Source: an uncultured Alistipes sp.
GTDB taxonomy: Bacteria; Bacteroidota; Bacteroidia; Bacteroidales; Rikenellaceae
Reading direction: 5' to 3'
Length of the DNA: 64,000 nt
NCBI GenBank assembly: GCA_910577475.1
Contig: CAJTLJ010000007.1
Location: 1 to 64,000 of the forward strand
Below the pieces are notes generated by a model that was not told where the DNA came from, ran no database searches, and saw only the letters and a program-made list of their open reading frames with translations. The position numbers were made by a program, and so were the translations under genes. Shown in pieces: positions 26,826-35,966 of this stretch (the stretch's first letter is position 1; every line of letters begins with the position of its first letter).

Positions 26826-27830
26826 TCAGTTCGCTCCGGAGAGGATAATCAGTCCTAGGCCACCGATATAGAAGAGGAACATCAGGGTCAGCAGAACGCC
26901 CACCGGCCTCTTCGCACCCCGGAACTCCCGCCAGATGAAGACGCCCCAGACGGCGGCGATCATCGGGGCCCCCTGCCCCAGTGCGTAGGAGATGGCCGCT
27001 CCGGCCTTGCCGGCCGCGATATAGCTGAACGCAGTGCCCAGCGCCCAGACGGAGCCGCCGAGCATACCGACCAGATGGGTGCTCGACGAACCGCTGAAAT
27101 AGGCCTTGTAGGTCACCGGTTCACCCTCGAAGGGGTGGCGCATCACCCAGCTGTTGAAGACGAAATTGCTCAGCAATACGCCGATGGAGAAGATGAACAG
27201 CGCCGAATAGGGCGTCAGCATGCCGGGCGTGGGGTTCGCGAAGTTGTCCAGATCCATCGCGGCGGCGACGAACCGATAGAAGAAAGCCATGATGACGCCG
27301 GCGACCGCCGCCAGCACGATCCCCTTGCGGTTGCTACGCTGCGTGCCGCGCGTCTGTCCGGCCGAAGCCGCTCCGTTGAGTATGATGGCGACGACGATCA
27401 GCGCGACACCGGCGAACAGCACGACCGGGTCCCCCTTCGGCGCACCGAGGTAGTTGACGATCACGCCCAGCACGAGGGCCAGCCCCACGCCGAGCGGGAA
27501 AGCCACGGCCAGACCGGCCAGCGACACCGATGCGGAGAGCAGGATATTGGCGGCATTGAACACCGCGCCGCCCAACAGCACGCTGCCGATATGCTTCGGG
27601 TCGGCCTGCGCCAGATCGGTCGCGAAACTGCGCCCCTGCTCGCCGAAGCTGCCGAGCGTGAATCCGATCAGCAGGCTGAAGAGCACCATACCGATCACAT
27701 AGTCCCAGTAGAAAAGCTCGTAGCGCCAACTCCGGGACGCGAGCTTCTGCGTGTTTCCCCACGAGCCCCAGCAGAACATCGTCACGAAACAGAAAAGGAC
27801 CGCCAAAGCGTAATTGTTTACAATGAACAT
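26826..27830 (-). CDS. GRP-type (glucose/ribose porter, DMT superfamily) sugar permease
   Basis: A 334-residue inner-membrane protein with about ten hydrophobic segments. It begins with a characteristic FCFVTMFCWGSWGNTQKL segment and contains GGAVFNAANILLSASVSLAGLAVAFPLGVGLALVLGV and a C-terminal GAAISYALGQGAPMIAAVWGVFIWREF. This is the layout of the GRP/ureide-permease branch of the DMT superfamily. The gene starts 12 bases after ribokinase, so the likely cargo is ribose or a related sugar, phosphorylated on entry. Similar permease-ribokinase pairs occur in ribose utilisation loci of Bacteroides. No nucleoside hydrolase or regulator is adjacent. Confidence 0.82.
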   Translation of the reverse strand: MFIVNNYALAVLFCFVTMFCWGSWGNTQKLASRSWRYELFYWDYVIGMVLFSLLIGFTLGSFGEQGRSFATDLAQADPKHIGSVLLGGAVFNAANILLSASVSLAGLAVAFPLGVGLALVLGVIVNYLGAPKGDPVVLFAGVALIVVAIILNGAASAGQTRGTQRSNRKGIVLAAVAGVIMAFFYRFVAAAMDLDNFANPTPGMLTPYSALFIFSIGVLLSNFVFNSWVMRHPFEGEPVTYKAYFSGSSSTHLVGMLGGSVWALGTAFSYIAAGKAGAAISYALGQGAPMIAAVWGVFIWREFRGAKRPVGVLLTLMFLFYIGGLGLIILSGAN

Positions 27831-27842
27831 GGTTTTAAGGTT

Positions 27843-28760
27843 TTATACGGATTCTACTTTCAACTCTCTCCGGTACGGGATGGAGGTCTGCGCCCCCATA
27901 CGGGTTACGGCGATGGCGGCCGCGCGGCTGGCGAAACGCACGGCGTCGAACAGCGTCCGCCCCTCGGACAGCGCCACGCAGAGCGCTCCGTTGAAGGTGT
28001 CGCCCGCGGCCGTCGTATCGACCGCCTCGACCCGCTCGGCCGGAATGCAATACTCCTCCTCCGCATCGCGGATGAAGACCCCCTTTCCGCCCAGCGTAAT
28101 GACCACGCGCCCGATCCCCTTGTCGGCCAGCATGCGCGCCGCACGGCCGGCACTCTCCATATCGGTCACCTTGATGCCTGTCAGCTTTTCGGCCTCAGCC
28201 CGGTTCGGGGTTATCATGTACAAACGGGACAGCACGCTGTCCGGCACAAACTGTGCCGGCGCCGGATTCAGGATGACCCGGGCTCCGGAGGCGTGGCCCA
28301 ACTCCACGGCCTGCACGAGAGCCGGCATGGGAATCTCCATCTGGAGCAGCACGATAGCGGCCTGCTCGAATTCGGCCCGGGCCGCGAGAATATCCTCGGG
28401 CGCAAGGCAGGCATTGGCACCCGGTGCTACGGAGATGCAGTTCTCCGCCCCCTGGTCCACCATAATCAACGCCACCCCGGAGGGGGCCCGACGGGTAGCG
28501 GTCACATGGCGGGTGTCGATGCCGTCCGCCCGGTAAGCCGCGACCGACGCCTCGCCGAAAGCATCCTCGCCCACCTTGCCGACGAAAACGGCCCGACCGC
28601 CGAGACGGGCCACCGCCACGGCCTGATTGGCACCCTTGCCCCCCTGCTGCATATAAAAGTCGCCGCCCAGCACCGTCTCGCCGGGCTTCGGCAGGCTCTT
28701 CGACTTCACGGTCATATCCGTATTGCTGCTGCCGACGACAACAATTTTTTCTCGATTCAT
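27843..28760 (-). CDS. rbsK: Ribokinase
   Basis: A 305-residue PfkB-family kinase that phosphorylates ribose. Motifs: VVGSSNTDMTV near the N terminus, KPGETVLGGDFYMQQGGKGANQAVAVARLGG (ribokinase signature 1), ITPNRAEAEKLTG, VVITLGGKGVF, and the catalytic DTTAAGDTFNGAL with the Asp base. These favour ribokinase over fructokinase. Of two tandem ATG codons the second (28760) was taken, with AAAGGG upstream at fitting distance. Upstream in-frame starts lack homology. The permease gene follows at 12 bases. Confidence 0.93.
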   Translation of the reverse strand: MNREKIVVVGSSNTDMTVKSKSLPKPGETVLGGDFYMQQGGKGANQAVAVARLGGRAVFVGKVGEDAFGEASVAAYRADGIDTRHVTATRRAPSGVALIMVDQGAENCISVAPGANACLAPEDILAARAEFEQAAIVLLQMEIPMPALVQAVELGHASGARVILNPAPAQFVPDSVLSRLYMITPNRAEAEKLTGIKVTDMESAGRAARMLADKGIGRVVITLGGKGVFIRDAEEEYCIPAERVEAVDTTAAGDTFNGALCVALSEGRTLFDAVRFASRAAAIAVTRMGAQTSIPYRRELKVESV

Positions 28761-28950
28761 CATATCCCTTTCAATTTGCGATGTCAGTTGCATTCATCGG
28801 GAGGACAGTCAAAACCAAGCCAAACCCGATAAATTTTGAAAAAACAGGGAATTTTGTTCCTGAAAACGGCAGACAAATAGTGGGAAATACGCAACAGAAA
28901 TGCGCGGTTCCCGATCGATACGCAATACGGGATCGCGCACTTTTCAAGAT

Positions 28951-28977
28951 AAAAGCGGTCCGAAAATATCGGACCGC
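28951..28977 (-). terminator. Terminator of uvrA
   Basis: The reverse strand shows GCGGTCCGA/TCGGACCGC with a short loop, followed by TTTTATCTT, just after the uvrA stop. Confidence 0.85.
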
Positions 28978-28982
28978 CTCTG

Positions 28983-31808
28983 TCATACCCCCATCTTGGC
29001 GAGGAACTGCCCTGTATAGCTTTCAGGGCATAGGGACACGTCGTGCGGAGTGCCCGCGGCCACGATCCGGCCGCCGCCCGCACCCCCTTCGGGGCCGACG
29101 TCGATTAGGTGGTCGGCCACCTTCACCACGTCCAGATTGTGCTCGATCACGATCACCGTATTCCCGCGGTCGACCAGTTTGTCGAGCACCTCGAGCAGCT
29201 GGCGGACATCCTCGAAATGGAGACCCGTCGTGGGCTCGTCGAGGATGTAGAGCGTGCGGCCCGTATCGCGCTTCGAGAGTTCGGACGAGAGCTTGATCCG
29301 CTGGCTCTCGCCGCCCGAAAGGGTCGTGCAGGGCTGTCCCAGAGTCAGGTAGCCCAGCCCCACCTCCTGTATGGCTTTCAGCTTCTGGTGGATGGCGGGG
29401 ATATTCTCGAAGAACTCCACAGCCATGTTCACGGTCATGTTCAGCACGTCGTCGATATTGCGGCCCTTGTACTTCACCTCCAGCGTCTCGCGGTTGTAGC
29501 GATGGCCGCCGCAGGCCTTGCAGCGCACGTAGACGTCGGGCAGAAAGTTCATCTCGATGGTCTGCACGCCCGCGCCCCGGCACTCCTCGCAGCGGCCTCC
29601 CTTCACGTTGAAGGAGAAGCGGCCCGCCTTGAATCCCCGGATCTGGGCATCGGGGGTCTGCTCGAAGAGCTTGCGGATATCGGTGAAGACGTTCGAATAG
29701 GTGGCCGGATTGCTGCGCGGCGTGCGTCCGATGGGCGACTGGTCGACCACCACCAACTTGTCGACATGCTCAAGCCCCTCGATCCGATCGTAGGGCAGCG
29801 GCTGGTCGAGCGAACGATAGAGCAGGCGGCTCAGGGCCGGCCGCAGCGTCTCGTTCACGAGAGTCGACTTGCCCGAACCGCTCACGCCCGTCACGCAGAT
29901 GAACTTGCCCAGCGGGAACTCGACATCCACCCCTTTCAGGTTGTTGCCGCGCGCCCCGAAGATCCGGATCGACTGTCCGTTGCCCGGACGACGGCCGGCC
30001 GGAATCTCGATCCGCCGCCGGCCAGTGAGGTAGTCGGCCGTGATGGAGCCCGACTTCAGGATATCGTCGAAGGTGCCCGCCGCCACGATCTCGCCGCCCC
30101 GGCGGCCGGCCTTCGGCCCCACGTCGACGATGAAGTCGGCCGCCCGCATCATGTCCTCGTCGTGCTCGACCACGATGACCGAGTTGCCGGCATCGCGCAG
30201 CTCGCGCAGGCTGTCGATCAGCTTCAGGTTGTCGCGCTGGTGCAGTCCGATCGAGGGTTCGTCGAGGATGTAGAGGACATTCACCAGCTTCGAGCCGATC
30301 TGCGTAGCCAGCCGGATCCGCTGGCTCTCGCCGCCCGAAAGCGAACGCGACGAACGGTTCAGAGAGAGATAGCCCAGCCCCACGGCGACCAGAAAGCGCA
30401 GGCGCTCGCCGATCTCCTTCAGAATCTCGCGGGCGATGCGGCGCTCCTTGTCCGAAAGCTGCTCCCCGACGCGGGCCACCCACTCCGAAAGGTCGGTGAT
30501 CGACATCGCCGACACCTCGGCGATGTTCCTGCCCGCCACGCGGAATTGCAGAGCCTCCTTTTTCAGCCGGCTGCCGCCGCATACGCTGCACGGGCGGTAG
30601 ACCAGAAACTGGCCGCGCCACTTCTGACCCCGCTTCGAATCCTCGTCGTCGACACGGGAGATATACTCGGCCACCCCTTCCCACGACACGAGCTGGTTGC
30701 CCGAACCGGTATAGTTGAAGGCCGAGAAGTCGACCGTGACGGGCTCCGAGTCGCCGTAGAGAACGGCGTTCAGAGCCGTCTCGGAGAGTGTCTCGACGGG
30801 ATCGTCCAGCGTGAAGTCGTAGCGCCGGCCCAGCATCTCCAGCATGGCGAAGAGCAGGTTGGCCCGCCGCTTGCCCAGCGGCTCGACGGCCCCCTCGGCC
30901 AGCGAAAGGCGCGGGTCGGGAATCAGCTTCTCCATATCGAACACCGCCTCCTCGCCCAGTCCGTTGCAGTGGGGGCAGGCCCCCTTCGGCGAGTTGAAGG
31001 AGAAGGTGTGGGGCGCGGGATCCTCGAAGGCGACCCCGGTGGTGGGGCACATCAGGTGGCGCGAATAGAAGCGCATCCCCTCTGTGCCGTAATCGTAGAC
31101 TGACATGGTGCCCTTTCCCTGCCGCATGGCCTCCTTGAGCGAGGTCGTCAGGCGGTCGCGCACCTCCTCGCCCACCACCAGGCGGTCGATCACCAGGTCG
31201 ATCGTATGGATCTTGTAGCGGTCGAGCCGCATGCCGGCCGAGAACTCGCGGATCTCGCCGTCGATGCGGGCATAGAGGTAGCCCTTCTTCACCAGACTGT
31301 CGAACAGCTCGCGGTAGTGGCCCTTGCGGCCCTGCACGATGGGTGCCATCAGGGCGATCTTGCGTCCGGCGAACCCCTCCAGAATCAGCTCGACGATCCG
31401 CTCGTCGGTATAGTGGACCATCTCCTCGCCGGTCTGGGGCGAATAGGCCCGCGAAGCCCGGGCATAGAGCAGACGCAGAAAGTCGTTGATCTCCGTGACC
31501 GTGCCGACGGTAGAGCGGGGATTCTTGTTGGTGGTTTTCTGCTCGATGGCCACCACGGGGCTCAGTCCCGTGATCTTGTCCACGTCGGGCCGCTCCATCG
31601 TGCCCACGAACTGACGCGCATAGGTCGAGAGGGTCTCCATGTAGCGGCGCTGTCCCTCGGCATAGAGCGTATCGAAGGCCAGCGACGACTTGCCCGAGCC
31701 GGACAGGCCGGTGACGACGACCAGCCGGTTGCGCGGGATCGTCACGTCGACATTCTTCAGGTTGTGCACGCGGGCACCGAATATTTCTATCTTGTCTTCC
31801 TTTTTCAT
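28983..31808 (-). CDS. uvrA: Excinuclease ABC subunit A
   Basis: A 941-residue nucleotide-excision repair ATPase that finds DNA lesions together with UvrB. Two ABC ATPase modules are present. First: Walker [17 protein letters not shown], signature [19 protein letters not shown]. Second: [15 protein letters not shown], signature [15 protein letters not shown], Walker [17 protein letters not shown]. Zinc-binding [16 protein letters not shown] and CEECRGAG...CKACGG pairs are seen. Length is normal. The ATG at 31808 gives the conserved start [20 protein letters not shown] likely 85-base leader contains a long GC palindrome. Confidence 0.98.
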   Translation of the reverse strand: MKKEDKIEIFGARVHNLKNVDVTIPRNRLVVVTGLSGSGKSSLAFDTLYAEGQRRYMETLSTYARQFVGTMERPDVDKITGLSPVVAIEQKTTNKNPRSTVGTVTEINDFLRLLYARASRAYSPQTGEEMVHYTDERIVELILEGFAGRKIALMAPIVQGRKGHYRELFDSLVKKGYLYARIDGEIREFSAGMRLDRYKIHTIDLVIDRLVVGEEVRDRLTTSLKEAMRQGKGTMSVYDYGTEGMRFYSRHLMCPTTGVAFEDPAPHTFSFNSPKGACPHCNGLGEEAVFDMEKLIPDPRLSLAEGAVEPLGKRRANLLFAMLEMLGRRYDFTLDDPVETLSETALNAVLYGDSEPVTVDFSAFNYTGSGNQLVSWEGVAEYISRVDDEDSKRGQKWRGQFLVYRPCSVCGGSRLKKEALQFRVAGRNIAEVSAMSITDLSEWVARVGEQLSDKERRIAREILKEIGERLRFLVAVGLGYLSLNRSSRSLSGGESQRIRLATQIGSKLVNVLYILDEPSIGLHQRDNLKLIDSLRELRDAGNSVIVVEHDEDMMRAADFIVDVGPKAGRRGGEIVAAGTFDDILKSGSITADYLTGRRRIEIPAGRRPGNGQSIRIFGARGNNLKGVDVEFPLGKFICVTGVSGSGKSTLVNETLRPALSRLLYRSLDQPLPYDRIEGLEHVDKLVVVDQSPIGRTPRSNPATYSNVFTDIRKLFEQTPDAQIRGFKAGRFSFNVKGGRCEECRGAGVQTIEMNFLPDVYVRCKACGGHRYNRETLEVKYKGRNIDDVLNMTVNMAVEFFENIPAIHQKLKAIQEVGLGYLTLGQPCTTLSGGESQRIKLSSELSKRDTGRTLYILDEPTTGLHFEDVRQLLEVLDKLVDRGNTVIVIEHNLDVVKVADHLIDVGPEGGAGGGRIVAAGTPHDVSLCPESYTGQFLAKMGV

Positions 31809-31858
31809 CTTTCGTGCAAAGCATCGGGGCGGCCCGAAACGGACTCCGTGCAAATCAG

Positions 31859-31890
31859 GAGCCGGTTTCGGCCGCCCGGCCGAAACCGGC
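31859..31890 (-). other. GC palindrome in the uvrA leader
   Basis: GCCGGTTTCGGCC at about 31861-31873 pairs with GGCCGAAACCGGC at 31878-31890 around a short loop. It lies between the putative uvrA -7 box (31894-31901) and the ATG, so it would fold in the 5' untranslated region. It could instead serve the upstream TauE gene as a 3' hairpin, but no T-tract follows. Confidence 0.6.
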
Positions 31891-31893
31891 GGG

Positions 31894-31901
31894 TAAAGAT
31901 A
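31894..31901 (-). promoter_or_regulatory. Putative -7 element of uvrA
   Basis: The reverse strand reads TATCTTTA, one mismatch to TAnnTTTG, preceded by an A/T tract. Confidence 0.45.
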
Positions 31902-31928
31902 GCGTTTTTTTTCGGGAGATGCAAGCCG

Positions 31929-32720
31929 TCAGAACTTCGAGAGCAGCCAGTTCACGCCGTCGGCCATCGAGAGCCAACCGACCAGATCGGCCAGGCAGAC
32001 GACTACCACGACGATGGTGAAGATGCGGACGAACTTCACGCCCCACCCCATCGCGTAGTGCGAGGCCAGAAAGGCGCCGATGATGTTGCCCGCACCGTGC
32101 AGCAGTCCGTAGAGATAGGCCACCTGATCGTTCCACATGAAGACCAGCAGGGCGAAGGGGCTCGACACGAAGATGACGAAGCCTTTGAGGATGTTGGCCG
32201 TGATGATATCGAGCCGCATGGTCCAAACCGTGACGGCCAGCACGACGTAGCCCAGTCCGATGTAGATGTAGCCGCCGTAGAAGCCGATCAGGAAGAACCA
32301 GACGTAGTGCCAGGGCTTGAGTTTCAGCCCGTGACCGCCGTGATAGATACGGTTGTGCCGGTCGAAGATCATGTAGATCAGGATGAGCGTCAGCACCACG
32401 CCCATGCAGATCTTGAAGATCCGCTCGTCGATCCGCGCGGCGAGCATCGAGCCCACGATGTTGCCCACCACCGTGGGGATCGAGAGCAGCAGCCCCGCCT
32501 TGACGTCGAGCATCCGCTTGCGGATGAAGGTGAGCGAGGCCGTCAGATTTTGCAGCACGACGGCGATCCGGTTGGTGCCGTTGGCGGTCGTGATGGGCAG
32601 CCCCATGGCCGTGAAGATCGAGATGGTGAGAATGGACCCGCCGCCGGCCAGCGTGTTGATGATGCCCACCAGCACGCCCGACGCTATCAGCAGTACGATT
32701 ATCTCCCAGCTCAATGCCAT
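31929..32720 (-). CDS. TauE/SafE-family sulfite exporter-like membrane protein
   Basis: A 263-residue membrane protein with about eight hydrophobic segments. Two family repeats are recognisable: LIASGVLVGIINTLAGGGSILTI with GTNRIAVVLQNLTASLTF near the N terminus, and YGGYIYIGLGYVVLAVTVW with NILKGFVIFVSSPFALLVF in the second half. Members move small organosulfur or sulfonate anions, but substrates are mostly unassigned. It begins 13 bases after the omega-amidase gene, so the two are probably cotranscribed. No sulfur-metabolism gene adjoins to support a substrate. Confidence 0.88.
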   Translation of the reverse strand: MALSWEIIVLLIASGVLVGIINTLAGGGSILTISIFTAMGLPITTANGTNRIAVVLQNLTASLTFIRKRMLDVKAGLLLSIPTVVGNIVGSMLAARIDERIFKICMGVVLTLILIYMIFDRHNRIYHGGHGLKLKPWHYVWFFLIGFYGGYIYIGLGYVVLAVTVWTMRLDIITANILKGFVIFVSSPFALLVFMWNDQVAYLYGLLHGAGNIIGAFLASHYAMGWGVKFVRIFTIVVVVVCLADLVGWLSMADGVNWLLSKF

Positions 32721-32733
32721 ATTCGCTCCTTTG

Positions 32734-33495
32734 TCAGATTCTTATCTCGAAATCGTCCGCATCCTGCAAGGCCGGGAAGGCGTCGCGGAAGCGGTTCATG
32801 GCCTGCAAGTCGAGTTCGCAGACCAGGAGGGCCTCCTCGTCGCCCGCCTCGCAGAGTGTGCGGCCGCGGAAATCGACGATTGCCGAGTCGCCCGCGTAGT
32901 GGGCCGACGGATCGTCGCCCACGCGGTTCACGCCCAGCACGAAAGCCTGGTTCTCGACGGCCCGGGCCCGCAGCAGCAGGCGCCACGCCTCGCGCCGGTC
33001 GGCCGCCCACGACGCACTGTAGATGATGGCGTCGTAGTCGCCCCGGTTGCGGCTCCAGACCGGGAACCGCAGATCGTAGCACACCTGCAGCAGAAACCGC
33101 ACGCCGCCGTACTCGACCACCACCCGCTCGGTGCCGGCCGTATAGTCGCGTCCCTCGCCGCCGGGACGGAAAAGGTGGCGCTTGTCGTACCAGGTCATCT
33201 CGCCCGAGGGCTTCACGAAGAACTGCCGGTTGCGGAAACGGCCCTCGTCGTCCACGATCACCACGCTGCCCACGATCGCCTTGCCATAGCGGCGGGACCA
33301 CTCGCGCATGGCGGCTATAGTAGGTCCGCTCATCGGCTCGGCCACGACCGAAGCATGGAGCTTGAATCCGGTGGAGAACATTTCGGGCAGGACGACCAGA
33401 TCGGCATCGGCCCGCTCGACCAGACGCTCCACGGTCCGAAGGTTGGAGGCGGCATCCTCCCAACTCATATCGTATTGACAAATCGCAACTTTCAT
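32734..33495 (-). CDS. Carbon-nitrogen hydrolase, omega-amidase (YafV/Nit2) type
   Basis: A 253-residue nitrilase-fold amidase with the complete catalytic triad Glu38 (LPEMFSTGF), Lys105 (YDKRHLFR) and Cys139 (QVCYDLRFPVWSRN). The WYDKRHLF and CYDLRFPVW context fits omega-amidases that hydrolyse alpha-ketoglutaramate or ketosuccinamate, closing the methionine-salvage or transamination cycle. Length is normal and no signal peptide is present. It has a perfect -7 element 36 bases upstream and is divergent from the CvfB-like gene; TauE follows. Confidence 0.9.
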   Translation of the reverse strand: MKVAICQYDMSWEDAASNLRTVERLVERADADLVVLPEMFSTGFKLHASVVAEPMSGPTIAAMREWSRRYGKAIVGSVVIVDDEGRFRNRQFFVKPSGEMTWYDKRHLFRPGGEGRDYTAGTERVVVEYGGVRFLLQVCYDLRFPVWSRNRGDYDAIIYSASWAADRREAWRLLLRARAVENQAFVLGVNRVGDDPSAHYAGDSAIVDFRGRTLCEAGDEEALLVCELDLQAMNRFRDAFPALQDADDFEIRI

Positions 33496-33531
33496 CGCAG
33501 TTTCCGTTTATATTACCAGTTTTTCCTTACA

Positions 33532-33539
33532 CAAAGATA
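33532..33539 (-). promoter_or_regulatory. -7 element of the omega-amidase gene
   Basis: The reverse strand reads TATCTTTG, an exact match, in a 107-bp divergent AT-rich region. Confidence 0.75.
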
Positions 33540-33568
33540 ATAAAAATTCCGAAACAGCAAAATTTTCG

Positions 33569-33576
33569 TATCTTTG
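33569..33576 (+). promoter_or_regulatory. -7 element of the CvfB-like gene
   Basis: TATCTTTG, exact match, 26 bases before the ATG. Confidence 0.75.
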
Positions 33577-33602
33577 TCACTCTAACGAAAACGCAAAAAA
33601 AG

Positions 33603-34445
33603 ATGCTCAGAGCAGGACGAACATACACCCTGAAGGTCAACAGAGTTTCCGACTACGGACTTTTTCTGGCCGACGAGGAGCAGCAGGAGGTGCTGCTGCC
33701 CAACCGCTACGTTTCACTCAAGGACAAGGTAGGAGACGAAAAGGAGGTCTTCGTCTATCACGACTCGGAAGACCGGCTGGTGGCATCGACCGAGCGGCCG
33801 CTGCTGAAGGTGGGCGAAGCGGGATTCCTCAAGGTGGTGGACAAGACCCTGCACGGAGCCTTTCTGGAGTGGGGCCTCTTCGGCAAGGATCTGTTCCTGC
33901 CCAACCGCAACCAGCAGGGCGGCGTAGTGGCCGGCCGCAAGACGCTGGTATATGTCTACGAGGACAACATCTCGGGCCGCTGCGTGGCTACGAACAAACT
34001 CAAGCCCTACATCTTCAACGACGGCGACATCACCGTGAAGCCCCGCGAGGAGGTGGACCTGCTGGTCGCCTCGGAGAGCGAGATCGGCTGGCGGGTCATC
34101 GTCAACAACCGCCACTGGGGCATGCTCTACAAGAACCAGCTGTTCCGGCCCGTGGCGCTGGGCGACCGGCTGAAGGGTTACGTGCGCCGTATCACCGAGG
34201 AGAACCGCATCGACGTCAGCCTGCAACAGCAGGGCTTCGCCGAGGTGCAGCACAGCGCCGTCGCGCTGGAGGAGCTGATCCGTGCGAACGGCGGCTATCT
34301 GCCCCTGAACGACGCCTCGTCTCCCGAGGAGATCGCACGCATGACACGGATGAGCAAGAAGGTTTTCAAGCGCTCGCTGGGCATGCTGATGAAGAGCGGC
34401 AAGGTGGAGACGACCGAAAACGGCGTAAAGCTGAAGCAGGCATGA
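33603..34445 (+). CDS. S1-domain RNA-binding protein, CvfB family
   Basis: A 280-residue cytoplasmic protein built from OB/S1-like repeats. Repeats: about 1-60 (NRVSDYGLFLADEEQQEVLLPNRYV), 65-130 (VVDKTLHGAFLEWGLFGKDLFLPNRNQ), and 145-210 (IGWRVIVNNRHWGMLYKNQLF ... GYVRRITEENRIDVSLQQQGF). The C-terminal winged helix (SPEEIARMTRMSKKVFKRSLGMLMKSGKV) completes the CvfB architecture. Family members bind RNA and affect virulence and stress phenotypes in Firmicutes; the role here is not known. Its stop overlaps the methyltransferase start (ATGA). Confidence 0.92.
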   Translation: MLRAGRTYTLKVNRVSDYGLFLADEEQQEVLLPNRYVSLKDKVGDEKEVFVYHDSEDRLVASTERPLLKVGEAGFLKVVDKTLHGAFLEWGLFGKDLFLPNRNQQGGVVAGRKTLVYVYEDNISGRCVATNKLKPYIFNDGDITVKPREEVDLLVASESEIGWRVIVNNRHWGMLYKNQLFRPVALGDRLKGYVRRITEENRIDVSLQQQGFAEVQHSAVALEELIRANGGYLPLNDASSPEEIARMTRMSKKVFKRSLGMLMKSGKVETTENGVKLKQA

Positions 34446-35203
34446 AAAAGGTAATCACGGCCGAACGGGTCTCGCGCGACGCCTCGGACAACTTCGTTTT
34501 CCAGCGTTCGCTGCTGGCCTATCATGCAGCGGCGGAGCGCGTAGCGGGCGATGTGCTGGAGATCGGCACGGGCACGGGATACGGCGTGGAGGTCATCGCT
34601 CCGAAAGCCGGGCGGTACGTGACGCTCGACAAGCACCGGCCGGCCGGACTGCCCGAACTGCCGAACGTGGAGTTCCGGCAGGCGGTCGTCCCTCCCCTGC
34701 CCTTTCCCGACGCCTCGTTCGACTGCGTGGTCTCGTTTCAGGTGATCGAGCACATCCGCGACGACGAAGCCTTCGTCCGCGAGGTGCGGCGCGTCCTGCG
34801 TCCCGGCGGACGCTTCATCGTCTCGACTCCCAACCGGCCCATGTCCCTGACCCGCAATCCTTGGCACGTGCGCGAATACGACGCCCGCGAATTCCGGGAG
34901 CTGCTCGGCCGCCGATTCCGCCGGATGGAGGCGCTGGGTGTAGCCGGCGACGAGCGGGTGATGGCCTACTACGAGAAGAACCGCGAAGGGGTGCGCCGCA
35001 TCACGCGGTTCGATCCGCTCGACCTGCAGCACCGGCTCCCGCGCTGGATGCTCCGAATCCCCTACGACCTGATGAACCGACTCAACCGCCGTCGCCTGCT
35101 GGCGCAGAACGACGGGCTGACCCGCTCGATCCGCATGGAGGACTACCGCATCGTCCCCGTTACGGAGGAGTGCTTCGACCTCTTCTTCGTCGCCGAAGCA
35201 TAG
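34442..35203 (+). CDS. Class I SAM-dependent methyltransferase
   Basis: A 253-residue methyltransferase. Motif I is VLEIGTGTGYG (residues about 38-48), motif II around YVTLDKH, then LPFPDASFDCVVSFQVIEHI and VLRPGGRFIVSTPN typical of the Methyltransf_11 group. A C-terminal extension with basic residues (YYEKNREGVRRITRFDPLD, MNRLNRRRLLAQN) is not diagnostic. The ATG overlaps the CvfB-like stop by four bases, so translation is coupled. The substrate cannot be inferred; the pairing with an RNA-binding protein makes an RNA or protein target possible but unproven. Confidence 0.88.
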   Translation: MKKVITAERVSRDASDNFVFQRSLLAYHAAAERVAGDVLEIGTGTGYGVEVIAPKAGRYVTLDKHRPAGLPELPNVEFRQAVVPPLPFPDASFDCVVSFQVIEHIRDDEAFVREVRRVLRPGGRFIVSTPNRPMSLTRNPWHVREYDAREFRELLGRRFRRMEALGVAGDERVMAYYEKNREGVRRITRFDPLDLQHRLPRWMLRIPYDLMNRLNRRRLLAQNDGLTRSIRMEDYRIVPVTEECFDLFFVAEA

Positions 35204-35214
35204 CGCAGCGATGC

Positions 35215-35910
35215 ACAATTCACGATTATCCCATATCTGTCATGTCGAGCGAAGAGCGAAGCCCGAAGTCGAGACATCTCGACCTCGCTGAACATTCACC
35301 ATCACGATTCGCTGAAAGTTCACGCTAATACGGCCGTCTGGACCCCTCGGTTCCGCTTCGCTACAGCTTTGCTGTCATGTTGAGCGGAGGGGCTTCGCCC
35401 CGTAGTCGAAACATCTGGACTGTCCGGAACATTCACCCTTACAATACGTCTCTGCAGTTCGCAGCCAGCGAAGGACAAGATTCATTGCAGTCCTTCGCCC
35501 GCGGTGGCTGCGGACTGCCCGGCGCCGGCGTAAGACGCCGACTTTGTCCGGGATGGCAGTTTTACGGTTTCCGGTCGGTGTGCGCCGTGCACCCTCGAGA
35601 TCCCTCGACTGCACTTCGTTTCGCTCGGGATGACAGCTTTGCGGTCACCTTGAGCGGAGCGTCTTTGACGCGCAGTCGAAAGGTCCCGGCCTTGAAGAAG
35701 ATTTGCCGGTGCAGTTCGTACGGGCTCCGGCTGATCCACTTTCGGGACCCCTCGACAAGTTCGGGGTGATAGCTCTGCTGTCATGTCGAGCGAAGAGCGA
35801 AGCCCGAAGTCGAGACATCTCGACCTCGCTGAACATTCACCATCACGATTCGCTGAAAGTTCACGCTAATACGACCGTCTGGAGCCCTCTCGACAAGCTC
35901 GGGGTGACAA
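35215..35910. repeat. Large mosaic intergenic repeat block (about 0.7 kb)
   Basis: The block holds two near-identical copies of GTCATGTCGAGCGAAGAGCG...AAGTCGAGACATCTCGACCTCG (about 35238 and 35780). Both copies continue into GCTGAACATTCACCATCACG and TTCGCTGAAAGTTCACGCTAA. Between them lie GTCATGTTGAGCGGAGGGGC modules, a CACCTTGAGCGGAGCG module and hairpin copy B. It fills the gap between the convergent methyltransferase and DUF5689 genes. No plausible gene is seen. Confidence 0.88.
35447..35540 (+). repeat. Hairpin repeat element, copy B
   Basis: GCAGCCAGCGAAGGAC (35461-35476) pairs with GTCCTTCGC (35490-35498) plus TGGCTGC (35505-35511). A second small hairpin CGGCGT/ACGCCG follows at 35526-35540. 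Over the shared core it matches copy A at almost every base. Confidence 0.85.
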
Positions 35911-35950
35911 AACAAATCCGGCTTGAATCTGATGATTCAAGCCGGATTCA
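35911..35950. terminator. Bidirectional terminator at the end of the TonB/nuclease locus
   Basis: Perfect 15-bp stem AATCCGGCTTGAATC/GATTCAAGCCGGATT with a TGAT loop; T-rich on the minus side (TTTGTTTTG). Confidence 0.88.
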
Positions 35951-35966
35951 TTATAAAAGGTCGGGA

